DNA of 64,000 bases from Paenibacillus turpanensis (GTDB taxonomy: Bacteria > Bacillota > Bacilli > Paenibacillales > YIM-B00363), in contig NZ_WTLI01000008.1 in assembly GCF_011421635.1 (NCBI RefSeq), positions 124,001 through 188,000 on the forward strand. The letters run 5' to 3'. Positions 49,034 to 59,266 of the stretch are shown piece by piece. The stretch's first letter is position 1; each line of letters starts with the position of its first letter. The notes below the pieces were generated by a model. It was not told the origin of the DNA. It did not search any database and worked only from the letters and a program-made list of their open reading frames with translations. A program made the translations under genes and the position numbers.

Positions 49034-52000
49034 ATGAAAAAGTTTATGATTATCGCCCTCTGTTTTATGTTAGCGCTTTCGATGGTTCCCGCAGTGTCGG
49101 CCAATGACACCACAGGAACAACTTCCGTTCCGCCAATTCACGAGGAGACCTTTGAAGACCCGCAGTACTCGCCAGATCCAGTTTCGGTCGGCTCCTTAGC
49201 AAATTACGCAATTACGAACGGAGCTGTAGGCTCTTACTTTGCTCAGCTCGTTCCTTATACGGCACCCGTGTGGGCAGCCAATGCGGATAATAAAGTGTTT
49301 AAGCTATCCGATAATGGGAGCGGGAGCGTTGTAGCTACCCGGACCTTAGCGGAGAAGCATTCCGGAAAAACGATTGTTGCGGAGTTTGACTATCGCTACG
49401 AGGGCTCGGCAACCGCAAATAATCACCGGGTCATCCGATTGAGAAGCAGCGGCGGTGATATTGTATTTATCGAAACGATGAGCGGGGCAATCAGCTATCG
49501 TTATAAGGACCCGGTTTCTCTGCTGGATAAGCAGTACATGCCCATCGTACCGTCAGGGCAATTTAAAGCGAATGTGTGGTACCACTTTAAAATTCAAGTG
49601 AATTTGAACAATGCGGCATCCGGTGTAACGGTTACGGTTACGGATGAAACGAATAATGTGTACCAACTAAACAATGGAGTGGGCGTCCAATTCTGGGATG
49701 CAGCGACGACCACAACAAACAGCAACCTTGCGAAATTTGACCACTCGACATCAGGTGGAAGCGCAGGCGTGATGTACTATGATAACTTCCGTATTTATGA
49801 GCCGCAGCTTCCGCCTAATAAGCCAGCTAATGTAAGCGCTGTCGCGGGAAATACACAAATTTCGTTGAGCTGGGGTGCAGCGGATGGCGCGACAAGCTAC
49901 TCTGTAAAACGGAAATCAGGCTCGGAGCCGTATGTAACGGTTGCACAAGGCCTTACGAGTCTTTATTTTGAAGATGGGAATTTAGTGAATGACACCACGT
50001 ACACTTATCTTGTCGAAGCGGTGAATGTTAACGGCAGCACGCCTTCGGATGAGATTCTTGTCACACCGAACGGTAATGTACCGCTTCCAGCCAAGACGGA
50101 AGGGCTTCAAGGAACTGTGCTTGACAGCTCGGTCATGCTGAAATGGAATAAGGTTGCACCGTCCGGCTCTGAGACCATCAGTTATATTGTAAAACGAAGC
50201 ACATCCGTTGATGGAGAATTTACTCAGGTCAATTCAGCACCGATTGCTGCCGATCCGGATGAAGCAATCGTACTATATTTAGATTCAATGCTGACGAATG
50301 ATACGAATTATTATTACAAAGTGATTGCCGCCAGTGTTGCCGGAAAAGGCGAAGAGTCCGACGTTTTGAAAATTGCACCACGGGCACCGCTTTCCAGCCC
50401 GACAGGAATTTCCGCTCAGGGCCAGAATAATGCTGTAAAGCTGAGCTGGAACAGTGTCGGCGCTGCTTCAGACTATTCCGTGCTGCGCAGTACGAAAAGC
50501 GGCGGCCCGTATGAGCTTGTGGCTGCGCAAATTACCGGAAACTCTTACACTGATCAAGCCGTCGTGAATGGAACGACGTATTACTATGTCGTTACGGCGA
50601 AGAATGCGAAAACGACAAGCATGATTTCCGCCCAGGCTTCGGCGGCTCCTTATGCAGCTGCAGCCGGTACTCCCGCGGCGCCAACCGGCTTTCAAGCAAC
50701 CGCCCATGACGGGAAGGTCAGCTTGTCTTGGCGTGAGGCTGGCGATGCAAGCTCCTACTCGGTGCAACGCAGAGCTCACAACAGCGGCACAGAGTTCGCG
50801 GAGATCGCCAGCGTTCCTGCAGGCAGCGGAAGCTACGAGGATACGACGGTCGTGAACGGAACCGAATATGACTACGTCGTAGCGGCAGTAAATGCGAACG
50901 GCACCGGCGGATACGCTCCGACGCTTGTTGTTCTTCCAGCCGAGACGCTCACTGTAGATCCAAGTCAGCCTGCGGACCCGGCAGCGAAACGGTTTGCCAC
51001 CATCCAATCGGCTGTAGACAGCTTGGGAACGACCAATGCGGAGAGAAAGGTTATTTTTATCCGCAGCGGGGTTTATGTTGAGAAGGTCACTGTGACGCAG
51101 TCTAAGGTTAGCTTTGTCGGTGAAGACCGCGATGCAACCATTATCCGTTTTGACGACTACGGCGGCTCCGACGGTAAATCCGGCCGTCCGGGATCGACCT
51201 TCCAGAGTATGACGGTACAGGTTACCGGGGATCAATTTACCGCATCCAACTTAACGATCGAAAATAGTGCGGCGCCACGAGATATTTACGGCACTGCCGT
51301 CGCCCTTTCCTTAAAAGGCGATAAAGCTGTATTCGATAATGTGAAGCTGTTAGGTTATCAAGACACTTTGTATAACGCAGTTGCGGTTTCGGACTCAACG
51401 AAGGGACGACAATATTTCCGCAACAGCATCATTCAAGGTGATGTCGATTTTATTTTCGGTGAGGCGCCTGCCGTGGTGATCGAAAACAGCGACATCATCA
51501 GTGCTACACATCCGTCCAGCACAAAGACGGGCGGATATATTACTGCAGCAGGCCAGACGAAGCCGGAAGATCCGGGTTATGTATTTATCAACAGCCGTCT
51601 GATTAAAGATCCAACGGCCAAAGGTGACTTTTACTTGGGTCGACCGTGGAAAAACAGCCCGAAGGTACGTTTTATAAACACATGGATCGACAGCAATATC
51701 ATTTCGGCAGGCTGGAAGTCGTGGAACGTTGAACCGGCTTTCTACGGCGAGTACAACAGCTACGGTCCGGGAGCTAATGCGTATGGACGCAGCTCGGCAC
51801 TGTCCCGCCAAATGTCTGCGGAAGAAGCCAACGCGCTTACGGTTCCGCAAATTTTTGGAGATTGGGACCCGACAGCCGTGGTCATTATGCCAGGCGTGAA
51901 GCCGAATCCAACCTTGGGCCAAACCTCCGTATTGTATGACAAAAATCCGGCACTTTCTGCGGATGTTCAGGTTTCCGTGCAGTTCTCAGGCGATGTGCTT

Positions 52001-55000
52001 AGCGAGATCTCGAATGGCGGAGTGCCTCTGATTGCAGGACAAGATTATGTTGAAAACAACAACGGTATCGTCCTGCAGAAAGCTTATCTGGAAGCTTTGA
52101 GCTTCGGCAGCAGCAGTTTGCAGGTGCGTTTTGGTTCGGGCGCTGTTCTTCCGGTAACCGTGAACGTTATCGATTCCTCATTTGCGCAGCAGCCTGCCGC
52201 TTCCGAAGCAGGATGGGCTTCGCAGGGAGAGGGAGTATCGGGAGGCATTGGTGCGAACGGCGATAATGTGTACGTCGTTTCGAATCGTTCGGAGCTGATA
52301 CGAGCGCTTGGTGGAAACAATACGACGAATCGCACGAACAGCGTGAAGAAAATTATTTACGTGAAGGGCACGATTGATGCCAACGTCGATGATAACAACA
52401 ACCCTCTTGGGTATAACGAATATATTCAAGGCACGGGGTACACGCTGGAGCAATATTTGGCGGATCCGACCAATACAACACTCGAGCAAGGACGCAGCTT
52501 GGCGCAAAAAGCACAGGCGGCTAGGGTGCAAATTTACGTCGGTTCAAATACCTCCATCATCGGACTTGGCGAGGATGCCAAAATCGTTGGGGCCAACCTG
52601 ATGCTGGATAACGTAAAAAATATCATCATCCGCAATATTGAGTTCCAAAATGCGCATGACTTTTTCCCGCAGTGGGATCCGACAGACGGCTCGAGCGGTA
52701 ACTGGAACTCGAAGTACGATAACATTTCGGTGACCGGCTCCGGCACCATGAATATTTGGATTGACCATAACTCCTTCAATGATCTGAGCGAACGCTTTAA
52801 AGGCATTGAGGAGCAGTATTACTTCGGCAAGCATTACCAAAATTACGACGGCTTTATTGATATTACGAAACAGGCGGATCTTGTTACGCTGTCCTACAAC
52901 CATTTTGCGAACCACGATAAAACGATGCTGATCGGCAGCAGCGACAGCGACGCGATGGACATGGGACGGCTTCGTACGACGATTCACCATAACTATTTTG
53001 AAAACATTGTCCAACGTGCACCGCGCGTTCGGTATGGTCAAATTCATTTGTATAACAACTACTACAATTCCTCATCGGAATTAGGGATGCTTTACTCTGT
53101 AGGGGTTGGGGCGTCTTCACAGATTATTTCGGAAAACAACTATTTTGAAAATGTCCGTGCACCGATCGCCTATTACGATACTGCATCGGCAGGCGCAATT
53201 TCGGATACAGGAAGTCAGTTTGTGAACAGCTCGATCCCTACCTGGAAGGCACCGGTTAGCTGGACACCAATCTATGCATACCAGGCGGAGCAGGCTGGCA
53301 GTGTGAGGGATTCCGTGCTGCAGCAAGCAGGGGCGAAAGGACGGACACTGACACCGGCTTCATCTACAGCGGAGCTTGGCTTGAAGGTCTTGGAAAACGG
53401 CTCACAGGTACAGCTGAGCTGGCCTACGGTGAGTGGAGCAAGCAGCTATAACGTTAAGCGGAGCACGCAAAGCGGCGGACCATACCTTAATGTAGCAGCA
53501 GTGCCGGCGGCGCCAAATGTGCTCTCGGCAACGTATACGGATCATCGAGAAAGCAATGAGGCGGCGTTCTACTATTACAGGGTGTCAGCCGTAGGCAGTA
53601 ACGGAGAGTTTGTCAGCTGGCCGGAAATTAGCGTAGCGACAGTGCCGGTTGTAATTCCGACGATACCGAGTATGCCGGGCGATGCTCCGACGATCTTGGT
53701 TAGCAAGTCGCTTGTAGCTGGCGGAGCGCAGGTTACGGTAACTGCGGCTGCATATGGATTGTCGCAAGCGAAATGGTCTGCAGGATCAGTGGGAATTAGT
53801 GACTTCAGTAACGGTGGAAGCGGGATTACAGACTTTACCGGCAGCTTCATCCCTTCCACAGTCACAGAGAATGTGTATCAGGGAAGCTTTACGGTAAATA
53901 CTCTTGGCGTGTATACGGTCTATGTGAAGGATACAAACGGATACGAATTGGTTCAAGAGCTTACTGTTTCTGAGCTGGGTTCGACACTGCCGCCGGTGAT
54001 CCCGGAAGAAGATGGAGACGACGGGGCGGGTACAGATGTCCCGGCTCCTGGAACACCTGAACCAACAAACCCGACGAGCCCTTCAGCTCCGACGACACCG
54101 TCGGACGAAGATGATGATGAAGCTCCGGCCTCGACATCATCTGGAGGAGCGGCGCAGTCGGCCTCACCGGCACAGGAAACAGGCAAAAAAGACCAGATTA
54201 TTCTAAACGGCCAGAAGCAGGATAACTTGCTTACTCGCAGTGCAGAGGGTTCGCAGCAGGTATTTACGATAGACAGCGGCAAGCTTACCGAGATGGTCAA
54301 AAATCTTGGTGCGAAAGCCATCGTCGAAATTCCGGTCACAGATGCCGGAGACAAGGTGAAAATTAAGCTCAGCGGCAGTATTCTGAACGAATTAAACCGA
54401 AATGGCGCGTCGCTAAAAATTACTACCGACTTCGCAGAGTACGCTATTCCGGTCGGTCAAATTTCACTTTCATCCATTGCGGAACGCTTGGGCAATCAGG
54501 CGGCAGTCAGTGATATGAATGTGCAGCTTATTATTGAAAAAGCAAGCGGTCAACAGCAGGAAAGACTGAAGCAGAATGCACAAACCAATGGCTTCCGTCT
54601 TGTCGGCAGCCCCGTGGATTTCTCGGTACAGGTAACTGCCGGAAATCAATCGGTTGAAGTGAATCGCTTTACCGAGTTTGTTGAACGTTCTATTCCTGTA
54701 CCAGCGGGTGAAAATCCGGATCGGATCACGACGGCGGTAGTGCTTGAAGCAGACGGATCCATTCGTCACGTCCCGACCAGCATTACTGTGCGTGAAGGCC
54801 AGTACTATGCGGACATCCGCAGCTTAACGAACAGCACGTATTCGCTCGTTGCAAATGACGCATCGTTTGTCGATACTGCTGGGCACTGGGGAGACGAAAT
54901 CATTCGAGATATGGCTTCACGCTTTGTGATCAACGGTTTTACAAAGCAGCAGTTTTCTCCGGACCGCAGTATTACACGTGCGGAGTACGCAGCGATTTTG

Positions 55001-55435
55001 ATCCGCGGCTTGGGACTTCCAAACGATGCACAGAAGAGCGAATTCTCTGATGTGCGCAGTACGGATTGGTTCAGTGGTGCCATCAGTCAAGCGAAGAGCT
55101 ATGGCTTGATTCAAGGCTACGAAGATGGAACATTCCGTCCGAATTCGGCGGTAACACGTGAAGAGGCCATTGTTATGCTGAATCGCGCCATGAAGCTTGC
55201 CGGTCTTTCCGCAGGCTCGCAGGAACAACAATCGGCGGAAGCTGTGATTGCTTCGTTCCAAGACTCTAGTGCGATCAGTACATGGGCGAAGCCGTCGCTA
55301 TCTTCGGCGGTAGCGGCTGGACTTGTCGGCGGTTACAACAACATGTTGAATCCGTCGAGAGAGATTACGCGGGCTGAGGCAGCGGCCATGGTTCACCGTT
55401 TGCTTGTGGCAGCGAATCTAATTAACGCTAAGTAA
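49034..55435 (+). CDS. Surface pectin methylesterase-pectate lyase with FnIII and SLH domains
   Basis: A 2133-residue exported protein. After a signal peptide (about 1-23) come a lectin-like beta-sandwich (about 30-255), four fibronectin III-like domains (about 259-635), a CE8 pectin methylesterase (about 645-945), a PL1 pectate lyase (about 1055-1430), another FnIII (about 1450-1540), an Ig-like region, an acidic Pro/Thr linker, a beta-rich domain (about 1700-1930) and three SLH repeats (about 1945-2133, with TRAE, TREE, TRAE). CE8 catalytic residues are Asp777 (YQDTL), Asp805 (DVDFIFG) and Arg870 (LGRPW). The lyase has WIDHNSF and RAPRVRYG. One molecule could remove methyl groups and then cut pectin at the cell wall. 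It is a single-gene transcript. Confidence 0.92.
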   Translation: MKKFMIIALCFMLALSMVPAVSANDTTGTTSVPPIHEETFEDPQYSPDPVSVGSLANYAITNGAVGSYFAQLVPYTAPVWAANADNKVFKLSDNGSGSVVATRTLAEKHSGKTIVAEFDYRYEGSATANNHRVIRLRSSGGDIVFIETMSGAISYRYKDPVSLLDKQYMPIVPSGQFKANVWYHFKIQVNLNNAASGVTVTVTDETNNVYQLNNGVGVQFWDAATTTTNSNLAKFDHSTSGGSAGVMYYDNFRIYEPQLPPNKPANVSAVAGNTQISLSWGAADGATSYSVKRKSGSEPYVTVAQGLTSLYFEDGNLVNDTTYTYLVEAVNVNGSTPSDEILVTPNGNVPLPAKTEGLQGTVLDSSVMLKWNKVAPSGSETISYIVKRSTSVDGEFTQVNSAPIAADPDEAIVLYLDSMLTNDTNYYYKVIAASVAGKGEESDVLKIAPRAPLSSPTGISAQGQNNAVKLSWNSVGAASDYSVLRSTKSGGPYELVAAQITGNSYTDQAVVNGTTYYYVVTAKNAKTTSMISAQASAAPYAAAAGTPAAPTGFQATAHDGKVSLSWREAGDASSYSVQRRAHNSGTEFAEIASVPAGSGSYEDTTVVNGTEYDYVVAAVNANGTGGYAPTLVVLPAETLTVDPSQPADPAAKRFATIQSAVDSLGTTNAERKVIFIRSGVYVEKVTVTQSKVSFVGEDRDATIIRFDDYGGSDGKSGRPGSTFQSMTVQVTGDQFTASNLTIENSAAPRDIYGTAVALSLKGDKAVFDNVKLLGYQDTLYNAVAVSDSTKGRQYFRNSIIQGDVDFIFGEAPAVVIENSDIISATHPSSTKTGGYITAAGQTKPEDPGYVFINSRLIKDPTAKGDFYLGRPWKNSPKVRFINTWIDSNIISAGWKSWNVEPAFYGEYNSYGPGANAYGRSSALSRQMSAEEANALTVPQIFGDWDPTAVVIMPGVKPNPTLGQTSVLYDKNPALSADVQVSVQFSGDVLSEISNGGVPLIAGQDYVENNNGIVLQKAYLEALSFGSSSLQVRFGSGAVLPVTVNVIDSSFAQQPAASEAGWASQGEGVSGGIGANGDNVYVVSNRSELIRALGGNNTTNRTNSVKKIIYVKGTIDANVDDNNNPLGYNEYIQGTGYTLEQYLADPTNTTLEQGRSLAQKAQAARVQIYVGSNTSIIGLGEDAKIVGANLMLDNVKNIIIRNIEFQNAHDFFPQWDPTDGSSGNWNSKYDNISVTGSGTMNIWIDHNSFNDLSERFKGIEEQYYFGKHYQNYDGFIDITKQADLVTLSYNHFANHDKTMLIGSSDSDAMDMGRLRTTIHHNYFENIVQRAPRVRYGQIHLYNNYYNSSSELGMLYSVGVGASSQIISENNYFENVRAPIAYYDTASAGAISDTGSQFVNSSIPTWKAPVSWTPIYAYQAEQAGSVRDSVLQQAGAKGRTLTPASSTAELGLKVLENGSQVQLSWPTVSGASSYNVKRSTQSGGPYLNVAAVPAAPNVLSATYTDHRESNEAAFYYYRVSAVGSNGEFVSWPEISVATVPVVIPTIPSMPGDAPTILVSKSLVAGGAQVTVTAAAYGLSQAKWSAGSVGISDFSNGGSGITDFTGSFIPSTVTENVYQGSFTVNTLGVYTVYVKDTNGYELVQELTVSELGSTLPPVIPEEDGDDGAGTDVPAPGTPEPTNPTSPSAPTTPSDEDDDEAPASTSSGGAAQSASPAQETGKKDQIILNGQKQDNLLTRSAEGSQQVFTIDSGKLTEMVKNLGAKAIVEIPVTDAGDKVKIKLSGSILNELNRNGASLKITTDFAEYAIPVGQISLSSIAERLGNQAAVSDMNVQLIIEKASGQQQERLKQNAQTNGFRLVGSPVDFSVQVTAGNQSVEVNRFTEFVERSIPVPAGENPDRITTAVVLEADGSIRHVPTSITVREGQYYADIRSLTNSTYSLVANDASFVDTAGHWGDEIIRDMASRFVINGFTKQQFSPDRSITRAEYAAILIRGLGLPNDAQKSEFSDVRSTDWFSGAISQAKSYGLIQGYEDGTFRPNSAVTREEAIVMLNRAMKLAGLSAGSQEQQSAEAVIASFQDSSAISTWAKPSLSSAVAAGLVGGYNNMLNPSREITRAEAAAMVHRLLVAANLINAK

Positions 55436-55515
55436 AGAAAACGAAATGATGAGTGAGGCTGCGAGTTCTCCGGCAACATTGGAAGCTTTGCAAGCCTCGG
55501 CTGCACATGCTTTTT

Positions 55516-55553
55516 GGAGAGGGGGGTCCGTTTGGACTCTTCCTCTCCTTTTT
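55516..55553 (+). terminator. Terminator after pectinase gene
   Basis: GGAGAGG and CCTCTCC enclose an inner GGTCC/GGACT hairpin and are followed by five T. Confidence 0.85.
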
Positions 55554-55636
55554 CTATGTAATTTTTATTTCAAGATGGAATGTGCGAAAATGGGAAGATG
55601 GGAAATAAAACGATCTGGGAACAAGGAGAGCCAGCT

Positions 55637-56788
55637 ATGAAAACTCGCACAATGCTTTCGATTATTATGTCTTTCGTTCTGCTGATTAGCTTTACCGTTT
55701 ATCTTGGGTGGAATGGATTGATTTATTGGAGAACGGTGCTACCCGCTGCACAGGACTGGATCTATTGGGTATTATATGCTTTGCTCGCTTATGGCTATTT
55801 ATTGGCGATGCTGACACGCCGTTTTCTCCCCTACCGGATTTATAAAACGATCAAATGGGTCGGCGCCTATGGATTGGCACTGATGTTTTACGGACTATTT
55901 ACCGTTCCATTGGCTAATGCGGCTGTTTGGGTCCTTCAGAAGCTTGGCTATTCCTCATCCATGTCCGTCGCAGCGGCTGGAACGGTGGTTATCACATTTC
56001 TTGCGATTTTGCTTATGGTAGGTTCACGGAATGCTTGGAGTCCGGTAATTCGGCGTTACGAGCTTAACATTGCCAAAAGGCCGGCCGATGGCAGGACGAC
56101 GCTTCGCATTGCGGTGGCCTCGGATATTCACCTTGGAACAACCGTTGGCAATGGTCATATTAAACGTCTGCTTCATACGATGGAGAAAATAAAGCCTGAC
56201 CTTATTCTGATTCCGGGTGATGTGCTGGATGACAGCATTGAGCCTTTTGTCATCGAAAACATGGCAGAAACCTTAAAGAACCTTCGTGCTCCCCTTGGGG
56301 TTTATGCATGTTTAGGAAATCATGAGTATATTGGCGGCAACGTCGAAGAATACGTGAAACGGATGAAGCAAATCGGCATTGAGGTGCTTGTAGATCGAAC
56401 CGTAAAGGTTCATGAGAGCTTTTACGTTGCGGGACGCAAGGACATTTCGTCGGAACGGTTTACGAAGCTCGGACGCATGGGGCTGGAGGAACTGCTCAGG
56501 GAGTGCAATCTGTCGCTGCCGATCATTGTGCTGGATCATCAGCCGCATCGTCTGAATGCAGCATCTGAAGCAGGCATAGATCTGATGCTTTCCGGCCATA
56601 CGCACCGCGGACAAATGATGCCGAATCACCTGATCACCAGAAGGGTGTTTGAGCTTGATTGGGGTTATAAGCGTAAAGGCGCGATGCACGCCCTCGTATC
56701 CTCGGGGTTCGGATTTTGGGGCCCGCCGGTGCGCATTGGAAGCCGTTCGGAGGTTTTGGACGTCACGCTGCGGTTTGCGGAAGTGTAA
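55637..56788 (+). CDS. Membrane metallophosphoesterase (YkuE-like)
   Basis: A 383-residue protein. Four membrane segments occupy about 5-135; the catalytic calcineurin-like domain follows (about 155-383). All metal-binding motifs are present: SDIHLG (about 164), GDVLDD (about 196), GNHEY (about 232), HQPHR (about 301) and GHTHRGQ (about 322). The ATG at 55637 has AAGGAG 8 bases upstream; longer frames overlap the pectinase terminator. Relatives hydrolyse UDP-sugars or phospholipid-type phosphoesters; the substrate here is unknown. It is not in an operon. Confidence 0.88.
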   Translation: MKTRTMLSIIMSFVLLISFTVYLGWNGLIYWRTVLPAAQDWIYWVLYALLAYGYLLAMLTRRFLPYRIYKTIKWVGAYGLALMFYGLFTVPLANAAVWVLQKLGYSSSMSVAAAGTVVITFLAILLMVGSRNAWSPVIRRYELNIAKRPADGRTTLRIAVASDIHLGTTVGNGHIKRLLHTMEKIKPDLILIPGDVLDDSIEPFVIENMAETLKNLRAPLGVYACLGNHEYIGGNVEEYVKRMKQIGIEVLVDRTVKVHESFYVAGRKDISSERFTKLGRMGLEELLRECNLSLPIIVLDHQPHRLNAASEAGIDLMLSGHTHRGQMMPNHLITRRVFELDWGYKRKGAMHALVSSGFGFWGPPVRIGSRSEVLDVTLRFAEV

Positions 56789-57146
56789 GAGGATGGATTG
56801 CGAATAGCTACTGAGCACAAGGACCATTGACAGTGTAGGAATGCCCCTCCTGAGTGATCTTACAAAGGAGAGCTTTCTTATGTTGGTGGTTCTTTTTTAA
56901 TATAGAGTATTTTGTTTCGAGCGAAGCTGAAGGCGTTGTATATCTTAAGAAAACAACCTCTTAACGTAGGCGCACATCATGGAAAGGCCTCCACAGAGGT
57001 CTTTTTATTTTGAAATAGTAGAAAATTCTTGTGTAGAATTTTTGAAATGTTTTAATACCCTAAAGATGTAAATTAAACCATTCTACTGAATATGATGAAG
57101 TAAAGCTATACGAAATTTTTTGTTCCTAATAGAAGGGGGTAAGGGG
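56789..57146 (+). promoter_or_regulatory. Region upstream of the xylanase gene
   Basis: AAAGGCCTC/GAGGTCTTT with a CACA loop and T run (56983-57007) is a terminator. AAAATTCT-tgtgt-AGAATTTT (57022-57042) is a perfect 8-bp inverted repeat, an operator candidate. TTGAAA at 57043-57048 could be a -35, but no good -10 follows. No gene is visible in this stretch. Confidence 0.45.
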
Positions 57147-59240
57147 TTGAAGAGGAGAAGTTATATCATTTTGCTTGCGGCCGTTTTGACACTGACATCG
57201 GTATGGTTTCCGGTTACACAAAATTCAGCTTTTGCAAATCATGGCCAAAGTGGTTCTCTAAGCTTTGATTTTGAGGACGGCACTCTGCAAGGATGGAGCG
57301 ATCGAGGTGCTGGAGTAGAAGTAGCTACCGTAAGTGGGCAAGCTTATTCGGGATCCTTCAGCTTATTCACAACGGGAAGATCCAGAACATGGCATGGTCC
57401 CCGCATCAATATGCTGGAAACGCTTTCTGAGGATGCGGTTTACGAAGTTTCCGGTTTTGTAAAGCTCCCTGATAAAACAGACACTTCAACTACAAGAATT
57501 AAACTGTCCATGGAATCGAAGGCTTACGGAGGATTAATGAAGTGGACGACTATAGCGAATGCTTATGTAAATGATTCTTCCTGGGTACCGATTAAGGGGA
57601 GATACAGCTTTGCCGATCCAATGTCTAGACTATACTTGGCTGTAGAAACGGAGAATGAATCCGCAAACATTCTCTTAGATGAATTAACGATTTCAACAAT
57701 CACACCTCCTCCTCATGATCAAGCGGGTTTATCGATGAGCTTTGAACATTCATCCGCTGAAGGTTGGCAGCCTAAGATGGGGAATGAACAAGTAACTGCA
57801 TCTACTGCTGCAGCCAGGTCCGGTTCGCAAAGTTTGAAAATAGGGGATAGGTCAGCTCCTTCAGATGGAGCATCACTTGATATTACCAATTCGGTAGGAA
57901 GCGATAAACAGTATGAATTCTCACTTTGGGCGAAATTAGAGGAGGGAGCCGAACGCGACGAACTGAAGCTTGGCTTGCAGCTCAGCGATCAGGAAAACAC
58001 GGATTATGTAACGCTCATAGAAAATGTCGAGGTAACCGGAGAGGATTGGGTACATCTATCCACAAACTATCGTATGAATACGCCGGTTACGGATATTTCA
58101 TTATTACTGGAAACAAAAAATGGCAGTGCAGCCGTATTTATCGATGATTTTCAATTGAAATACGTACCCCCTCTCGTGATACAGCATGAAATCCCATCTT
58201 TATACCAAGTGCTGCAGGAGCATTTTCCACTAGGGATCGGGGCTGCGGTTGAACCCCTCCAATTGTCAGGAGAACATGGGGAGCTTTTAAAAAAGCATTT
58301 TAACAGTATTGTTCCGGTTAATGATTTGAAAGCGGAGTGGATTCAACCAACGGAAGGTGATTTCCGGTTTGAAAATGCCGATCGGCTGGTCGAGTTTGCA
58401 AGAGAGCACGGGATGTCAGTGAGGGGACATACGCTGGTATGGCATCAACGAACGCCGGATTGGTTTTTCACAGACAGCGAAGGAAGAGATATGGAGGAAG
58501 AGACGGATCCGGTAAAGCGGGCAGCGAATAAAGCTCTCTTGTTACAGAGATTAGAGACTCACATTAAGACGGTAGTTGAGCACTTTGGCGAGGATATCTA
58601 TGCTTATGACGTAGTAAATGAACCTATAGACGATTTCGGAGGTTACCGGGAAAGTAAGTGGTACCGAATCGCCGGTTTGGATTATATACGCGAAGCTTTT
58701 CGTTATGCTCGAATGTACGCTCCCCATGCCAAATTATATATCAATGAATACAATACAGAGTCGCCTTCGAAAAGGGAGGACCTTTATGAGCTTGTTAATC
58801 AGCTCCTGTCCGAAGGAGTACCCATTGACGGGGTCGGTCACCAAATGCATATTAATATTAAAAGCCCGTCTGTTGAGGAAATGGGAAATGCGGTTGAATT
58901 ATTTGGCGAATTAGGATTAGATAATCAAATTACGGAATTGGATATGAGTGTTTACACAAATGACTCCGAGAATTATGAAGTTGTGCCGCAGGAGTTAATT
59001 GATTGGCAGGGATATCGTTATAAAGAGGTTATACAGGAGCTAATCCAGCATAAGCAATATATTAGTTCGGTGGTTTTCTGGGGGCTTGCGGATGATCATA
59101 CTTGGCTGAATACATTTCCGGTGAAAAGAAATGAGGCGCCTTTATTATTCGATGAGTATTTACAGGCGAAGCCGGCTTATTGGGGAATGGTAGATCCGAC
59201 AAAACTTCCTTATCTTGAAGATGGTGTACCCGTCCAATGA
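57147..59240 (+). CDS. GH10 endo-1,4-beta-xylanase with two CBM22-like modules
   Basis: A 697-residue secreted enzyme that cuts xylan. The TTG at 57147 has AAGGGGG 8 bases upstream. A signal peptide (about 1-30) precedes two carbohydrate-binding modules of the CBM22/CBM4_9 type (about 35-185: SFDFEDGTLQGWSDRG; about 190-345: SFEHSSAEGWQPKMG), then the GH10 barrel (about 355-690). The acid/base Glu492 lies in VVNEPID and the nucleophile Glu597 in ITELDMS; WHQRTPDWFF and NEYNTES are further family marks. There is no SLH, so it is free. The terminator stem includes its stop codon. Confidence 0.93.
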   Translation: MKRRSYIILLAAVLTLTSVWFPVTQNSAFANHGQSGSLSFDFEDGTLQGWSDRGAGVEVATVSGQAYSGSFSLFTTGRSRTWHGPRINMLETLSEDAVYEVSGFVKLPDKTDTSTTRIKLSMESKAYGGLMKWTTIANAYVNDSSWVPIKGRYSFADPMSRLYLAVETENESANILLDELTISTITPPPHDQAGLSMSFEHSSAEGWQPKMGNEQVTASTAAARSGSQSLKIGDRSAPSDGASLDITNSVGSDKQYEFSLWAKLEEGAERDELKLGLQLSDQENTDYVTLIENVEVTGEDWVHLSTNYRMNTPVTDISLLLETKNGSAAVFIDDFQLKYVPPLVIQHEIPSLYQVLQEHFPLGIGAAVEPLQLSGEHGELLKKHFNSIVPVNDLKAEWIQPTEGDFRFENADRLVEFAREHGMSVRGHTLVWHQRTPDWFFTDSEGRDMEEETDPVKRAANKALLLQRLETHIKTVVEHFGEDIYAYDVVNEPIDDFGGYRESKWYRIAGLDYIREAFRYARMYAPHAKLYINEYNTESPSKREDLYELVNQLLSEGVPIDGVGHQMHINIKSPSVEEMGNAVELFGELGLDNQITELDMSVYTNDSENYEVVPQELIDWQGYRYKEVIQELIQHKQYISSVVFWGLADDHTWLNTFPVKRNEAPLLFDEYLQAKPAYWGMVDPTKLPYLEDGVPVQ

Positions 59241-59254
59241 CGGGTACTTTTTTT
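59226..59254 (+). terminator. Terminator overlapping the xylanase stop codon
   Basis: GTACCCGTC and GACGGGTAC form a perfect 9-bp stem with a CAAT loop, followed by seven T. The TGA stop lies within the loop and 3' arm, so ribosome termination and hairpin folding compete. Confidence 0.9.
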
Positions 59255-59266
59255 GTAGACCTTTCC

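Noticed and set aside
52544..53047. Antisense frames inside the pectinase gene
   Set aside because: They are shadows of repetitive, GC-rich third positions and have no ribosome site.
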